64,000 nucleotides of DNA from Aeromonas enteropelogenes (GTDB taxonomy: Bacteria > Pseudomonadota > Gammaproteobacteria > Enterobacterales > Aeromonadaceae). This document shows positions 26,542-35,260 of the stretch, piece after piece (within the stretch, counting starts at the first letter, position 1; each line of letters begins with the position of its first letter). The notes beneath the pieces are model-generated. The model saw nothing but the letters and a program-made list of their open reading frames with translations, was not told the origin of the DNA and did not search any database. The position numbers and the translations under genes were made by a program. The stretch spans positions 62,001-126,000 of the forward strand of contig NZ_CDCG01000016.1 in NCBI RefSeq assembly GCF_000819845.1, in the 5' to 3' direction.

Positions 26542-27999
26542 TTATGCTTCGGCCAGCTGCCTGGTCGTCGTCGCCGTATTCGGCGCCACCTCTTCAAGCC
26601 GGGCGGTGAAGTGACGCAGCACCGGCGGCTCATAGGTGAAGGCCAGCCCCTTGATATTGGCGGCGTTCTTTTTGACTTCCTGGAATGCCTCAATAATGAA
26701 ATCCATGTGGGTCTGGGTGTAGGTGGCGCGCGGTATGGTCAGGCGCAGCAGCTCGGCCGGGCAGGCCATCTGCTTGCCGGTGGCCGGGTCACGACCCTGT
26801 AGCAGGGAGCCTATCTCGACCGCACGAATGCCGGCGACCTTGTAGAGCTCGCAGGCCAGGGCGTGGGCCGGGAACTGATCCGCCGGGATGTGGGGCAGCA
26901 GCTTGCCCGCATCGACGAAAGCCGCGTGTCCCCCTGCCTGCTGGCAGACCACGCCGATCGCCTCCAGCCCGTCCACCAGATACTGCACCTGCTGGATGCG
27001 GTAAGCGAGCCAGTCCTGGCGCATGCCGTCGCGCAGGCCGACCGCCAGCCGCTCCATGGCGCCCCCTTCCAGACCGCCATAGGTGGGGAAGCCCTCCTGC
27101 ACCACGCACAGGGTGCGGCACTCGTTGTAAACGTCCAGCATCGACTCGTCCTTGAAGCAGAGCAGGCCACCCATCTGCACCATGGCGTCCTTCTTGGCGG
27201 ACATGGCGAGGCCGTCGGCATACTTGTAGGCCTCGCGGGTGATCTGCTCGATGCTCCAGTCGGCGTAGCCGGGCTCTCGCTGCTGGATGAAATAGGCGTT
27301 CTCGGCGAAGCGGGCGGAGTCCATGATCACCGGGATCTCGTATTGACGGGCGATGGCATAAACCGCCTTGAGGTTGGCAATGGAGACCGGCTGGCCCCCG
27401 GCCGAGTTGCAGGTGATGGTGCTGACGATATAGGGCACGTTGGCCGGACCCGCTTCCAGGATTGCCGCCTCCAGCTTGTCGAGATCGAAATTACCCTTGA
27501 AATCGGCGGTGACGCTGGTGTCGAACGCTTCCTTGGTATAGACGTTCTTTGCTACGCAGCAGTTGATCTGGGTATGACCCTGGGTGGTGTCGAAGAAGTA
27601 GTTGGAGAGCGCCACCATCTTGCTGCGATCCAGCCCTTTCTCCTGCTCACGCTTCTTGATGAGAACCGGAATGTAGATCTGCTCGGCGCCGCGCCCCTGG
27701 TGGGTCGGGATGGTCAGCTCGTAGCCGAAGATCTCCTGCACCGCCTTGCGCAGGGCGTGGAAGCTGCGGCTGCCACTATAAGCTTCGTCGCCGCGCATCA
27801 TGGCCGCCTGCATGTCCTGGGTGATGGCGCCGGTGCCGCTGTCAGTCAGCAGATCGATAAAGACGTCTTCGCTGTCGAGCAGGAAGGGGTTCATGCCGGC
27901 CTGCTTGATGGCGGCCTCGCGGTAGTCACGAGTGGTGCGTTTTACCGGTTCGATAACGCGAATGCGAAACGGCTCGGGCAGGTGTTTGAAATGTTCCAT
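26542..27999 (-). CDS. tnaA: Tryptophanase
   Basis: PLP enzyme that splits L-tryptophan to indole, pyruvate and ammonia. The 485-residue product aligns end to end with E. coli TnaA, and the PLP-binding lysine is at K270 ([10 protein letters not shown]), the same number as in E. coli. [23 protein letters not shown] and the C-terminal [17 protein letters not shown] are family signatures. I chose ATG 27999 with GAGG 6 nt upstream. Expression should be controlled by the tnaC leader peptide 179 nt upstream, so indole production is tryptophan-induced. Confidence 0.97.
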   Translation of the reverse strand: MEHFKHLPEPFRIRVIEPVKRTTRDYREAAIKQAGMNPFLLDSEDVFIDLLTDSGTGAITQDMQAAMMRGDEAYSGSRSFHALRKAVQEIFGYELTIPTHQGRGAEQIYIPVLIKKREQEKGLDRSKMVALSNYFFDTTQGHTQINCCVAKNVYTKEAFDTSVTADFKGNFDLDKLEAAILEAGPANVPYIVSTITCNSAGGQPVSIANLKAVYAIARQYEIPVIMDSARFAENAYFIQQREPGYADWSIEQITREAYKYADGLAMSAKKDAMVQMGGLLCFKDESMLDVYNECRTLCVVQEGFPTYGGLEGGAMERLAVGLRDGMRQDWLAYRIQQVQYLVDGLEAIGVVCQQAGGHAAFVDAGKLLPHIPADQFPAHALACELYKVAGIRAVEIGSLLQGRDPATGKQMACPAELLRLTIPRATYTQTHMDFIIEAFQEVKKNAANIKGLAFTYEPPVLRHFTARLEEVAPNTATTTRQLAEA

Positions 28000-28178
28000 G
28001 GTAAACCTCGGCATTATTTTGGCGAACGGGATCGCCATCCGGCGCAAATTAAAGAGTGCGCAGGAAAATAGATAAATAGAGACCCGGCTTGGCTACAATG
28101 GCGACAAACCAGATATCAGAAACAGAATGTCAGCACAGGAAAATGTGCAGAAGGGGCCGCCGGCCCACAACGGAAGGC

Positions 28179-28253
28179 TTATTTGATTGGGAAGAAGAAG
28201 GCTATCTTGCGATCAAGATTGAACCATTTGCAGGAAGTGAATGTGCGATTCAT
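28179..28253 (-). CDS. tnaC: TnaC tryptophanase leader peptide
   Basis: A 24-codon open frame upstream of tnaA encodes a peptide with KWFN at residues 9-12, D14, K16-I17 and FFFP at 19-22, then I-K-stop. E. coli TnaC has KWFNID with the critical Trp12, Asp16 and Pro24. The Trp-to-Pro spacing of 12 is the same here, and the FFFP ending resembles Proteus vulgaris TnaC. In E. coli the nascent peptide with free tryptophan stalls the ribosome and blocks Rho, allowing tnaA transcription. GGGTGGG lies 4 nt before the ATG. Confidence 0.92.
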   Translation of the reverse strand: MNRTFTSCKWFNLDRKIAFFFPIK

Positions 28254-28463
28254 GGTGCCCACCCAGTTGAAAATAAAATGTCGATATGACCAGCTCATTA
28301 TGAACAGAAGGCATCCGGGTTCAATACGCCAGATAAGTAAACTGGGATCTTGATAACATTTTATACAACTCTTTTTGTAACGGGAGTGACGCTCGCCCCG
28401 TCACGGCATAGAGCCAAGCGCAGCCAAATAAAGTATAAACATAACAGGGGAAACCATAACGTA
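28254..28463 (-). promoter_or_regulatory. tna promoter region
   Basis: About 210 bp upstream of tnaC expected to hold the tna promoter. A+T-rich sequence with TATAAA/TAAAAT-like elements lies near 28350-28365. An inverted repeat GTGACG (28386-28391) / CGTCAC (28399-28404) with a 7-bp spacer looks like an operator but has the wrong spacing for CRP. No convincing CRP site was seen. Confidence 0.4.
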
Positions 28464-28490
28464 TTGTATTTAATGATTTTTTAAATACAA
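28464..28490. promoter_or_regulatory. A+T-rich inverted repeat upstream of tna
   Basis: TTGTATTTAA (28464-28473), 7-bp spacer, TTAAATACAA (28481-28490): perfect 10-bp arms. It could be a protein-binding site. It is not GC-rich enough for a terminator. Confidence 0.5.
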
Positions 28491-28492
28491 GG

Positions 28493-28540
28493 AAATATAA
28501 AAAGCCATCCGCCTACCGGGTGATTTCACCAACGGATGGC
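28493..28540 (-). terminator. Minus-strand terminator with no annotated gene upstream
   Basis: On the minus strand GCCATCCG (28540-28533), a 21-nt loop that can itself pair, CGGATGGC (28511-28504), then TTTTTATATTT. It looks like a functional intrinsic terminator, yet no minus-strand gene precedes it up to 28958. Confidence 0.65.
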
Positions 28541-28958
28541 CATCAGTCCATGTTAAATTTTGTTGCACTTGCAATCAGCTCGGTTCCCCCTCCTCCCCTT
28601 ATCAAGGACCATCAGATGCTCCTGTTCCTGGCAGCAAGATGACCGACTGATGGCCAACCTTTTATATCCCTCTGTATTCAAGAGATTAAGGTCAGGGGTC
28701 GTCACTCAATATAAAAAGAGAAAACCATAAATACGCTACCCATTGGAATGAGATGAGAGGTTATTAATCAATTGATAATTTAACAGACAGATTAAACCGA
28801 CTCGTTACGTGCACCATCATCGGCATTTCGTGATAAACAGCCTCCCCAACAAAAGCTCTGGATATATCCAGTCATCTTATCTACCCCCTTTGCGCAATTG
28901 TGCCGCCGGGCTCAGCGTTTATAATCCCCGCCTGATATGAAGTGGGGTATTTGACAAG
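28541..28958. other. Non-coding stretch, possible small RNA on the minus strand
   Basis: 418 bp without a convincing protein gene between the orphan terminator and the plus-strand gene at 28959. Read on the minus strand, 28560-28680 contains several GGA motifs (AAGGGGAGGAGGGGGAACC, CCAGGAACAGGAG) before the terminator. This fits an unannotated sRNA, but no promoter is certain. Confidence 0.35.
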
Positions 28959-29240
28959 ATGAGCAGAAAACCGGACCGCATTACCGCGATGCAGCAGATC
29001 ATCGATGCCGTCAAACAGGAGTTCCCCCTCTATCAGGCCGACACCTTCAAATGCGGCCCCGACAACACCTGCATCGGCTGCCCGAAGAAGCTGATGGAAC
29101 TGGTCGATACCGAGCTCTGCTACTGGCAATACCAGATCAATCGCGGCATCCCGCCCACCTTTGACGAGCTATCCAGCTTTGGCAAGATGTGCCGCAATAT
29201 CCGGCGGGCCCTGGTGCGCAATGGCAGGATCCCTGCCTGA
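28959..29240 (+). CDS. Conserved small cysteine-containing protein
   Basis: A 93-residue cytoplasmic protein with cysteines in KCGPDNTCIGCPKK plus two later (ELCYWQ, KMCRNI). The first three, C-x6-C-x2-C, could bind a metal or an Fe-S cluster. I recognise the pattern as a small hypothetical common in marine gammaproteobacteria but know no function. The ribosome-binding site is weak. It is followed by a clear terminator. Confidence 0.75.
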   Translation: MSRKPDRITAMQQIIDAVKQEFPLYQADTFKCGPDNTCIGCPKKLMELVDTELCYWQYQINRGIPPTFDELSSFGKMCRNIRRALVRNGRIPA

Positions 29241-29324
29241 CCATTTCGCTGCGTCATACACCTCTGATAGGGCTGGCGGAGTGAAGCCAGCGCTCCCGCG
29301 CCCTGCTTTGGCAAACCAGAATGG

Positions 29325-29351
29325 AAGAAGGAGCCTTATCGGCTCCTTCTT
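29325..29351. terminator. Bidirectional terminator
   Basis: AAGAAGGAGCC (29325-29335), loop TTATC, GGCTCCTTCTT (29341-29351), between the cysteine protein gene and the convergent small gene. Confidence 0.85.
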
Positions 29352-29380
29352 GTTATCTGTGGTGGCGCAGCCTGACCTGA

Positions 29381-29593
29381 TCAGGTCAGGTAGTAGCGCC
29401 ACATCCGCACCGGCTCCGAGTAACCAACCCGGATGCAAAACGGCGAGAGGTCCTGATTGGCCTGCTCCAGCGTGAGGGTCTGCTGGGCATCCTCCTCGCA
29501 CCACTGCACAAAATCGTCGCTGTTGAAGCTGTAGTGATCCCCGTGAAAGACCCCGTGGGCCTCGATCAGTCCGATGGCTTTGTCGATCTCCAT
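29381..29593 (-). CDS. Small hypothetical protein
   Basis: A 70-residue protein with GGAGG 6 nt before the ATG, which supports a real gene. It is acidic with two aromatic-rich segments (HGDHYSFNSDDFVQWCEED and VRMWRYYLT). There is no signal peptide, membrane helix or recognisable domain. It is convergent with the cysteine protein gene and shares a terminator with it. Confidence 0.65.
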   Translation of the reverse strand: MEIDKAIGLIEAHGVFHGDHYSFNSDDFVQWCEEDAQQTLTLEQANQDLSPFCIRVGYSEPVRMWRYYLT

Positions 29594-29839
29594 GATTGGC
29601 CTCCTGGCACTGTGCTGCTCCCTTTAAGCTTAGCGAGCAGGGGCGACTAGCGGGGTCTGAACATCCGCTCCATCAGCACTGTGTAGATAGGTAAAAAGGG
29701 CAAATAAGAGGGGGCTGGTAAGAGCAGGACAATAATAACCGATTTTCACGAATCGTCTAACTACACCGTACTAATCAGCTATAGGTCCCAGTTCGACATG
29801 ATTCTGTAATCCGCATCACACATTTTTCATACGAATCCC

Positions 29840-29859
29840 ATGTATAGTGCACTATACAT
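29840..29859. promoter_or_regulatory. 20-bp perfect palindrome (candidate operator)
   Basis: ATGTATAGTGCACTATACAT equals its own reverse complement over 20 bp. It is followed by TATAAT (29863-29868) and the zinc-ribbon gene start at 29889, so it sits where a repressor would block a promoter. Confidence 0.7.
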
Positions 29860-29888
29860 TTTTATAATAATCATGAGGGTTGATATTA

Positions 29889-30017
29889 ATGGCAACAATT
29901 TATAGAGCAAAGTGCTTAGACTGCAAGCATGAATGGACAAGTAGAGCAGGTTATGGCACACCTGACTACTGCCCGAAATGCCGTAGCCGTAAAGTGGCAT
30001 CGAGTCCAATCGGTTAA
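29889..30017 (+). CDS. 42-residue zinc-ribbon protein
   Basis: The short frame encodes two CxxC pairs, C9-L-D-C12 and C28-P-K-C31, spaced like a rubredoxin or zinc-ribbon knuckle (AKCLDCKHEW; DYCPKCRSRK). Such miniature ribbons bind Zn2+ and are common beside mobile or regulatory small genes. A weak GAGGG lies 10 nt upstream. The gene is A+T-rich compared with its surroundings and is followed after 23 bp by another small gene, probably one transcript under the palindrome at 29840. Confidence 0.7.
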   Translation: MATIYRAKCLDCKHEWTSRAGYGTPDYCPKCRSRKVASSPIG

Positions 30018-30040
30018 GTTAACCATAAGGTGGAGGTAGC

Positions 30041-30286
30041 ATGGGGTTCTGGGAATCTGCAGGGGATATAGCCAAAAAAGTAGGTAAGGCAGCCTTAGAA
30101 GAAGGGCAAGGAGCTCTTGAACGGTCTAGGCAGTACAGAGAAGAAATGCCCATGAAGAGTGATCGAGAACTAGCTCGTATATTCATAAACGAACGAGGTA
30201 GTTCACCATTAAAATCTGGCGCAGCCTTACAAGAACTAAAATCACGTGGCTATTCCAATATTCAAGAGATAAAAAACTTAATATAG
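30041..30286 (+). CDS. Small hypothetical protein in A+T-rich patch
   Basis: An 81-residue protein with a strong GGAGG 5 nt before the ATG. The N-terminal part is an amphipathic helix (MGFWESAGDIAKKVGKAALE); the rest (DRELARIFINERGSSPLKSGAALQELKSRGY) resembles short hypothetical proteins found in accessory regions of many Gammaproteobacteria. Function is unknown. Base composition is A+T-rich, unlike parC next door, suggesting horizontal origin with the zinc-ribbon gene. Confidence 0.7.
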   Translation: MGFWESAGDIAKKVGKAALEEGQGALERSRQYREEMPMKSDRELARIFINERGSSPLKSGAALQELKSRGYSNIQEIKNLI

Positions 30287-30390
30287 GACCATGCGTAAGC
30301 AAAATCACAGATTAGGCCTGACATTGCGAACTTAAATATTCATCACATATCACAAAAATCAATTAAACTTCAATAGTTAAAATTAATAAT

Positions 30391-30418
30391 AAGGGAGCAA
30401 CCAATTCGCTCCCTTTTA
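30391..30418. terminator. Terminator between the A+T-rich genes and parC
   Basis: AAGGGAGC (30391-30398), 9-nt loop, GCTCCCTT (30408-30415) with T-rich sequence on both sides. It serves the parC transcript on the minus strand and possibly the plus-strand small genes. Confidence 0.75.
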
Positions 30419-30422
30419 TTAA

Positions 30423-32714
30423 TTACCCTTCCTGGTTTTCCCCCGCTGTCGGTTCGGCACCGGCGACGGGTTCAATCTCTATTCTATCTACTCGCTGCAA
30501 ACCGCGGGGCAGCTTGGCGCCACGGCGGCCGCGCTCACCGCGGTAGTAGTCGAGATCCGAGGGTTTCAGGGTCAGCTTGCGCTTGCCGGCGAACAGGGTC
30601 ACCGACTGGCCCTGCGGAATAACGGCGGCCATCACCACAAACTCCTCTCGCGCCTTGACCCGCGCAGAGGGGATGCTGATGAGCTTGTTGCCCTTGCCCT
30701 TGCCGAGTACCGGCAGGGTACTCAGCGGGAACAGCAGCATGCGCCCCTCGTTGGAGATGGCCATGCAGAGATCGGTGTCCGGCGCGCCTATCTTCTGGGG
30801 CGCCATGACCATGCCACCTTCCGGCACGGTGAGCAGCGCCTTGCCGTTCTTGTTCTTGCCAATGAGGTCGTCATATTTGCAGACGAAGCCGTAACCGGCG
30901 TCGGAACAGATCAGATACGGTTCGCCCTCATTGCCCATCACCAGATGACGCACCTCTTCGCCAGCCCCCAGCGCAAAGCGGCCGGTGAGCGGCTCGCCCT
31001 GACTGCGGGCGGATGGCAAGGTGTGGGCCTCCAGCGAATAGGTACGTCCCAGGGTGGAGAGGAACACCGCCTGCTGGTTACTGCGACCGCAGGCGTGGGT
31101 GAGGTAGCTATCCCCCGCCTTGTAGGAGAGCCCCTCGGCATCCACATCGTGGCCCTTGGCCGCGCGCACCCATCCCTTGTCAGACAGGATCACGGTGACC
31201 GGCTCGCTCGGGGTGAGCTCCTTCTCGGTCAGGGCCACGGCGGTGGCGCGCTCCACCAGCGGAGTGCGACGATCGTCGCCGTACTTCTCGGCGTCCGCCA
31301 GCAGCTCTTTCTTGAGCAGGGTATTGAGACGACGCTCGGAACCCAGGATGAGTTCCAGCTTGTCGCGTTCTTCGGCCAGTTCGTTTTGTTCGGCGCGCAG
31401 CTTGAACTCTTCGAGCTTGGCCAGGTGGCGGAGTTTCAGCTCGAGGATCGCCTCGGCCTGGGTCTCGCTGATGTTGAAGCGCTCCATCATCACCCGGCCC
31501 GGCTCCTCCTCGGTGCGGATGATCTCGATCACCTCGTCGATGTTGAGATAGGCGATGAGCAAGCCTTCGAGGATGTGCAGGCGGGCCAGCACCTTGTCGA
31601 GGCGATACTGCAGACGGCGGCGCACCGTCTCACGACGGAAGCTCAGCCACTCGGTGAGGATGGTCTTGAGGTCTTTCACCTGGGGCCGGTTGTCCAGACC
31701 CAGGATGTTGAGGTTGACCCGGTAGTTCTTCTCCAGATCCGTGGTGGCGAACAGGTGGGCCATCAGCCCCTCTACATCCACCCGGTTGGAGCGCGGCACG
31801 ATGACCAGACGGGTCGGGTTCTCGTGATCCGACTCATCCCGCAGATCGGTGACCATCGGCAATTTCTTCGCCACCATCTGGGCGGCGATCTGCTCCATGA
31901 TCTTGGCGCCGGAGGCCTGATGGGGTAGCGCAGTGATGACGATGTCGCCATCTTCTTCGCTCCAGACCGCCCGCTGCTTGATGGAACCCTTGCCGGTCTC
32001 GTAGATTTTGCGGATGTCGTCGCGCGGGGTGATGATCTCGGCGTTGGTCGAGTAGTCCGGTCCCTGGATGTGCGCCATCAGGGCATCCAGCCCGGCAGTG
32101 GGGTTGTCCAAGAGCTCCACGCAGGCGTGGGCCACTTCCCGCGCATTGTGGGGCGGGATGTCGGTCGCCATGCCCACCGCGATGCCGGTCACCCCGTTGA
32201 GCAGGATGTGCGGCAGGCGAGCGGGCAGCACCACCGGCTCTTTCATGGTGCCGTCGAAGTTCGGCGTCCACTCCACCGTGCCCTGCCCCAGCTCGGAGAG
32301 CAGCAGCTCGGAGAAGCGCGACAGGCGCGCCTCGGTATAACGCATGGCGGCGAAGGATTTGGGATCGTCCGGCGCCCCCCAGTTGCCCTGACCGTCTACC
32401 AGCGGGTAGCGGTAGGAGAAGGGCTGGGCCATCAGCACCATGGCTTCGTAACAGGCGCTGTCGCCGTGGGGGTGGTACTTACCGAGTACGTCACCCACGG
32501 TACGGGCGGACTTCTTGTGCTTGGAGAGGGCGGAGAGCCCCAGCTCGCTCATGGCGTAGATGATGCGCCGCTGCACGGGCTTGAGGCCGTCGCCGATGTG
32601 CGGCAGGGCCCTGTCCATGATGACGTACATGGAGTAGTTCAGGTAAGCCTGCTCGGTAAAGGCGCGCATGGGCTGGCGCTCTACCCCGTCCAGACTGAGC
32701 TCTAGATCACTCAT
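30423..32714 (-). CDS. parC: DNA topoisomerase IV subunit A
   Basis: Breaks and reseals DNA to unlink daughter chromosomes, as a heterotetramer with ParE. The 763-residue chain matches ParC throughout ([34 protein letters not shown]). The quinolone-resistance positions are wild type: S86 and E90 here correspond to E. coli S80 and E84 ([10 protein letters not shown]). It is the last gene of a long minus-strand block, with a small monooxygenase-like gene between it and parE. Confidence 0.97.
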   Translation of the reverse strand: MSDLELSLDGVERQPMRAFTEQAYLNYSMYVIMDRALPHIGDGLKPVQRRIIYAMSELGLSALSKHKKSARTVGDVLGKYHPHGDSACYEAMVLMAQPFSYRYPLVDGQGNWGAPDDPKSFAAMRYTEARLSRFSELLLSELGQGTVEWTPNFDGTMKEPVVLPARLPHILLNGVTGIAVGMATDIPPHNAREVAHACVELLDNPTAGLDALMAHIQGPDYSTNAEIITPRDDIRKIYETGKGSIKQRAVWSEEDGDIVITALPHQASGAKIMEQIAAQMVAKKLPMVTDLRDESDHENPTRLVIVPRSNRVDVEGLMAHLFATTDLEKNYRVNLNILGLDNRPQVKDLKTILTEWLSFRRETVRRRLQYRLDKVLARLHILEGLLIAYLNIDEVIEIIRTEEEPGRVMMERFNISETQAEAILELKLRHLAKLEEFKLRAEQNELAEERDKLELILGSERRLNTLLKKELLADAEKYGDDRRTPLVERATAVALTEKELTPSEPVTVILSDKGWVRAAKGHDVDAEGLSYKAGDSYLTHACGRSNQQAVFLSTLGRTYSLEAHTLPSARSQGEPLTGRFALGAGEEVRHLVMGNEGEPYLICSDAGYGFVCKYDDLIGKNKNGKALLTVPEGGMVMAPQKIGAPDTDLCMAISNEGRMLLFPLSTLPVLGKGKGNKLISIPSARVKAREEFVVMAAVIPQGQSVTLFAGKRKLTLKPSDLDYYRGERGRRGAKLPRGLQRVDRIEIEPVAGAEPTAGENQEG

Positions 32715-32777
32715 GTGGTGCTTCTCTTGGTTATTTGGGTCGCGGCCGTGGCCGCCAAAATCGTGGGCAAGGGCGCG

Positions 32778-33089
32778 TTACAGACCGTAATCGCGCTCCA
32801 CCCTTGCAATGCGTGTCTTGAAGGTGCGATACCACTGCTCGCGGCCGAGGCGCTGGGCCTCCCGGTGCTCGAGATCGCTCTTCCAGTGGCGGATCGACTC
32901 GAGATCGCGCCAGTAGGAGACAGTGATGCCCACCCCGTCACGGGCCGACTCCACGCCGAGAAAACCCGGCTGGGTGCGGGCCAGTGCCAGCATGCGTTCG
33001 GCCATGGCGGCGTAGCCCTCATCCACGTCGGTGCGCTGCGAGGTGAAGATCACCGCGTAGTAAGGGGGTTCCGGGGTATTGGCTATCAT
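32778..33089 (-). CDS. ABM-domain protein between parE and parC
   Basis: A 103-residue single-domain protein of the antibiotic-biosynthesis-monooxygenase (ABM) ferredoxin-like fold: YYAVIFTSQRTDVDEGYAAM, QPGFLGVESARD and ITVSYWRDLESIRHWK are typical. Members are small dimeric oxygenases or heme/quinone-related enzymes; the substrate is unknown. AAGGAG lies 6 nt before the start. It lies 20 bp after parE and 63 bp before parC, so it is probably co-transcribed with topoisomerase IV. Confidence 0.85.
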   Translation of the reverse strand: MIANTPEPPYYAVIFTSQRTDVDEGYAAMAERMLALARTQPGFLGVESARDGVGITVSYWRDLESIRHWKSDLEHREAQRLGREQWYRTFKTRIARVERDYGL

Positions 33090-33109
33090 CTGTGCTCCTT
33101 GTCCGGCAC

Positions 33110-34996
33110 TCACACTTCGGCGAGGTTGCCCTTCTCTTCCAGCCACTCGCGGCGATCACTGGCGCGCTTCTTGGCCAGCAGCATGTCCATCAGCTGCAGC
33201 GTCTCTTCCCCTTCGTCCATGGTGAGCTGCACCAGGCGACGGGTGTTGGGATCCATGGTGGTTTCCCGCAGTTGCTTGGGGTTCATCTCGCCCAGGCCCT
33301 TGAATCGGGTCACCATCACCTTGCCCTTCTTCTTCTCGGCCTCGACCCGCTGCAGCACGCCGTTCTTCTCGTCCTCATCGAGGGCGTAGAACACCTCCTT
33401 ACCGATATCGATACGATACAGGGGCGGCATGGCCACATAGACGTGGCCCTGCTCCACCAGGGCGCGGAAGTGCTTCACAAAGAGGGCGCAGAGCAGGGTG
33501 GCGATGTGCAGACCGTCGGAGTCCGCATCCGCCAGGATGCACACCTTGCCATAGCGCAGGCCACTGAGATCGTTGGAGTCGGGATCGAGCCCGATGGCCA
33601 CCGAAATATCGTGCACCTCCTGCGAGGCGAGCACCTGACCGGCCTCCACCTCCCAGGTGTTCAGGATCTTGCCGCGCAGGGGCATGATGGCCTGGAACTC
33701 GCGATCCCGCGCCTGCTTGGCGCTGCCGCCCGCGGAGTCACCCTCCACCAGGAACAATTCGCCTTGCATGGGATCGGCGCAGCCGCAATCGGTGAGCTTG
33801 CCGGGCAGCGCCGGGCCTTGCGTTATCTTCTTGCGCACCACCGTCTTGGCGGCGCGCATCCGGCGCTGGGCGCTGGAGATGCAGAGCTCGGCCAGCTGTT
33901 CGGCCAGCTCGGTGTTGCTGTTCAAGTAAAGGCTGAAGGCATCCTTCACCACACCGGAGACAAACGCCGAACTCTGGCGGGACGATAGCCGCTCCTTGGT
34001 CTGACCGGCAAACTGCGGATCCTGCATCTTGATGGAGAGGATGTAGGCGCAGCGATCCCAGATATCTTCCGGGGTGAGCTTGACCCCGCGCGGCAGCAGG
34101 TTGCGGAACTCGCAGAACTCGCGCATGGCGTCGAGCAGGCCCTGACGCAGGCCGTTGACGTGGGTACCGCCCTGGGCGGTGGGAATGAGGTTCACATAGG
34201 ATTCGGCGAGGCATTCGCCTCCTTCCGGCAACCAGCACAGGGCCCAGTCCACCGCCGACTGATCGGTGCTGAAGGTGCCGACGAAGGGCTGCTCCGGCAG
34301 GCAGGTGAACTGCTTGACCGCGTCGATGAGGTAATCCTTGAGGCCGTCTTCGTAGCACCACTCAAGCTTGATGCCGGTGTTCTTGTCGAGGAACTTGATG
34401 GTGAGGCCCGGGCAGAGCACGGCCTTGGCCTTGAGCAGATGTTCGAGCTTGGAGACCGAGAACCTGGGGGAGTCGAAATAGCTCGCCTGCGGCCAGAAAC
34501 GCACCCGGGTGCCTGTGTTGCGACGCCCGCAGGTACCTGTGATGGTCAGCTCCTGCACCTTGTCGCCACGCTCGAAGGCGATGTCATAGACCTGGCCGTC
34601 GCGGCGCACCGTCACCTCGACCCGATCGGAGAGGGCATTCACTACCGAGATACCCACCCCGTGCAGACCGCCGGAGAACTGATAGTTCTTGTTGGAGAAC
34701 TTGCCCCCCGCGTGCAGCTTGCAGAGGATGAGCTCCACCCCGCACACCCCTTCCTCCGGGTGGATGTCGACCGGCATGCCGCGGCCATCGTCGATCACCT
34801 CGAGGGACTGATCCTCGTGGAGGATCACCTCCAGATTGCGGGCATGCCCCGCCAGCGCCTCGTCGACGCTGTTGTCGATGACCTCCTGGCCGAGGTGATT
34901 GGGCCGGGTGGTGTCGGTATACATGCCGGGGCGACGACGCACCGGTTCAAGGCCATTGAGGACCTCAATGGCATCCGCATTGTATTGAGTAGACAT
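33110..34996 (-). CDS. parE: DNA topoisomerase IV subunit B
   Basis: ATPase subunit of topoisomerase IV. The 628-residue protein has the GHKL ATPase fold (NSVDEALAG, DDGRGMPV, GGLHGVGISVVNALS) and the TOPRIM region with EGDSAGG and DADSDG, where Mg2+ supports DNA cleavage with ParC. Its length is normal. It is followed by the ABM gene and then parC. Upstream lie the truncated GFA gene and nudix-yqiA-cpdA. Confidence 0.97.
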   Translation of the reverse strand: MSTQYNADAIEVLNGLEPVRRRPGMYTDTTRPNHLGQEVIDNSVDEALAGHARNLEVILHEDQSLEVIDDGRGMPVDIHPEEGVCGVELILCKLHAGGKFSNKNYQFSGGLHGVGISVVNALSDRVEVTVRRDGQVYDIAFERGDKVQELTITGTCGRRNTGTRVRFWPQASYFDSPRFSVSKLEHLLKAKAVLCPGLTIKFLDKNTGIKLEWCYEDGLKDYLIDAVKQFTCLPEQPFVGTFSTDQSAVDWALCWLPEGGECLAESYVNLIPTAQGGTHVNGLRQGLLDAMREFCEFRNLLPRGVKLTPEDIWDRCAYILSIKMQDPQFAGQTKERLSSRQSSAFVSGVVKDAFSLYLNSNTELAEQLAELCISSAQRRMRAAKTVVRKKITQGPALPGKLTDCGCADPMQGELFLVEGDSAGGSAKQARDREFQAIMPLRGKILNTWEVEAGQVLASQEVHDISVAIGLDPDSNDLSGLRYGKVCILADADSDGLHIATLLCALFVKHFRALVEQGHVYVAMPPLYRIDIGKEVFYALDEDEKNGVLQRVEAEKKKGKVMVTRFKGLGEMNPKQLRETTMDPNTRRLVQLTMDEGEETLQLMDMLLAKKRASDRREWLEEKGNLAEV

Positions 34997-35107
34997 GGAG
35001 GGCCTTGCGAATTGACGTTTGGAGGGAATCTTAACTGCTAGGCGGGATCAGGACAAACGCCCCGCACAGAAAGCTTGATCTGAATAGGCGCGCGGCCCGC
35101 TTTTGAC

Positions 35108-35224
35108 TCATCGGCGGGGCGCTACCACGCCGTCCGGCAAGCTGAGTTCCAGCACCAGGGCCCCGCAATCGCAGCTGGCCTTGTGCTTCACCTGAATGGG
35201 GGTATTGCCGATACGCTTGATCAT
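35108..35224 (-). pseudogene. Truncated GFA-family gene
   Basis: The 38-codon frame starts with a strong AAGGAGG and reads through SCDCGALVLELSLPDGVVAPRR, the first zinc-site and strand region of glutathione-dependent formaldehyde-activating (GFA) proteins. It then stops at TGA where the family continues with further Cys-containing motifs. None of the three downstream frames up to parE restores the rest of the domain, so this is a 3'-deleted remnant or a very short derivative. Confidence 0.65.
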
Positions 35225-35260
35225 CTTGCCTCCTTGCCACCAATCCACGTGCCGAGTGAA

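Noticed and set aside
26863-28071. 402-codon plus-strand frame over tnaA
   Set aside because: Antisense shadow of tryptophanase.
28089-28289. 66-codon plus-strand frame
   Set aside because: It runs antisense through the tnaC leader region and has no good start signal.
28386-28404. CRP site for tna
   Set aside because: GTGACG/CGTCAC has the wrong half-site spacing for CRP; kept only as an unexplained inverted repeat.
32427-32475. Quinolone-resistance mutation in parC
   Set aside because: The positions equivalent to E. coli S80 and E84 are both wild type.
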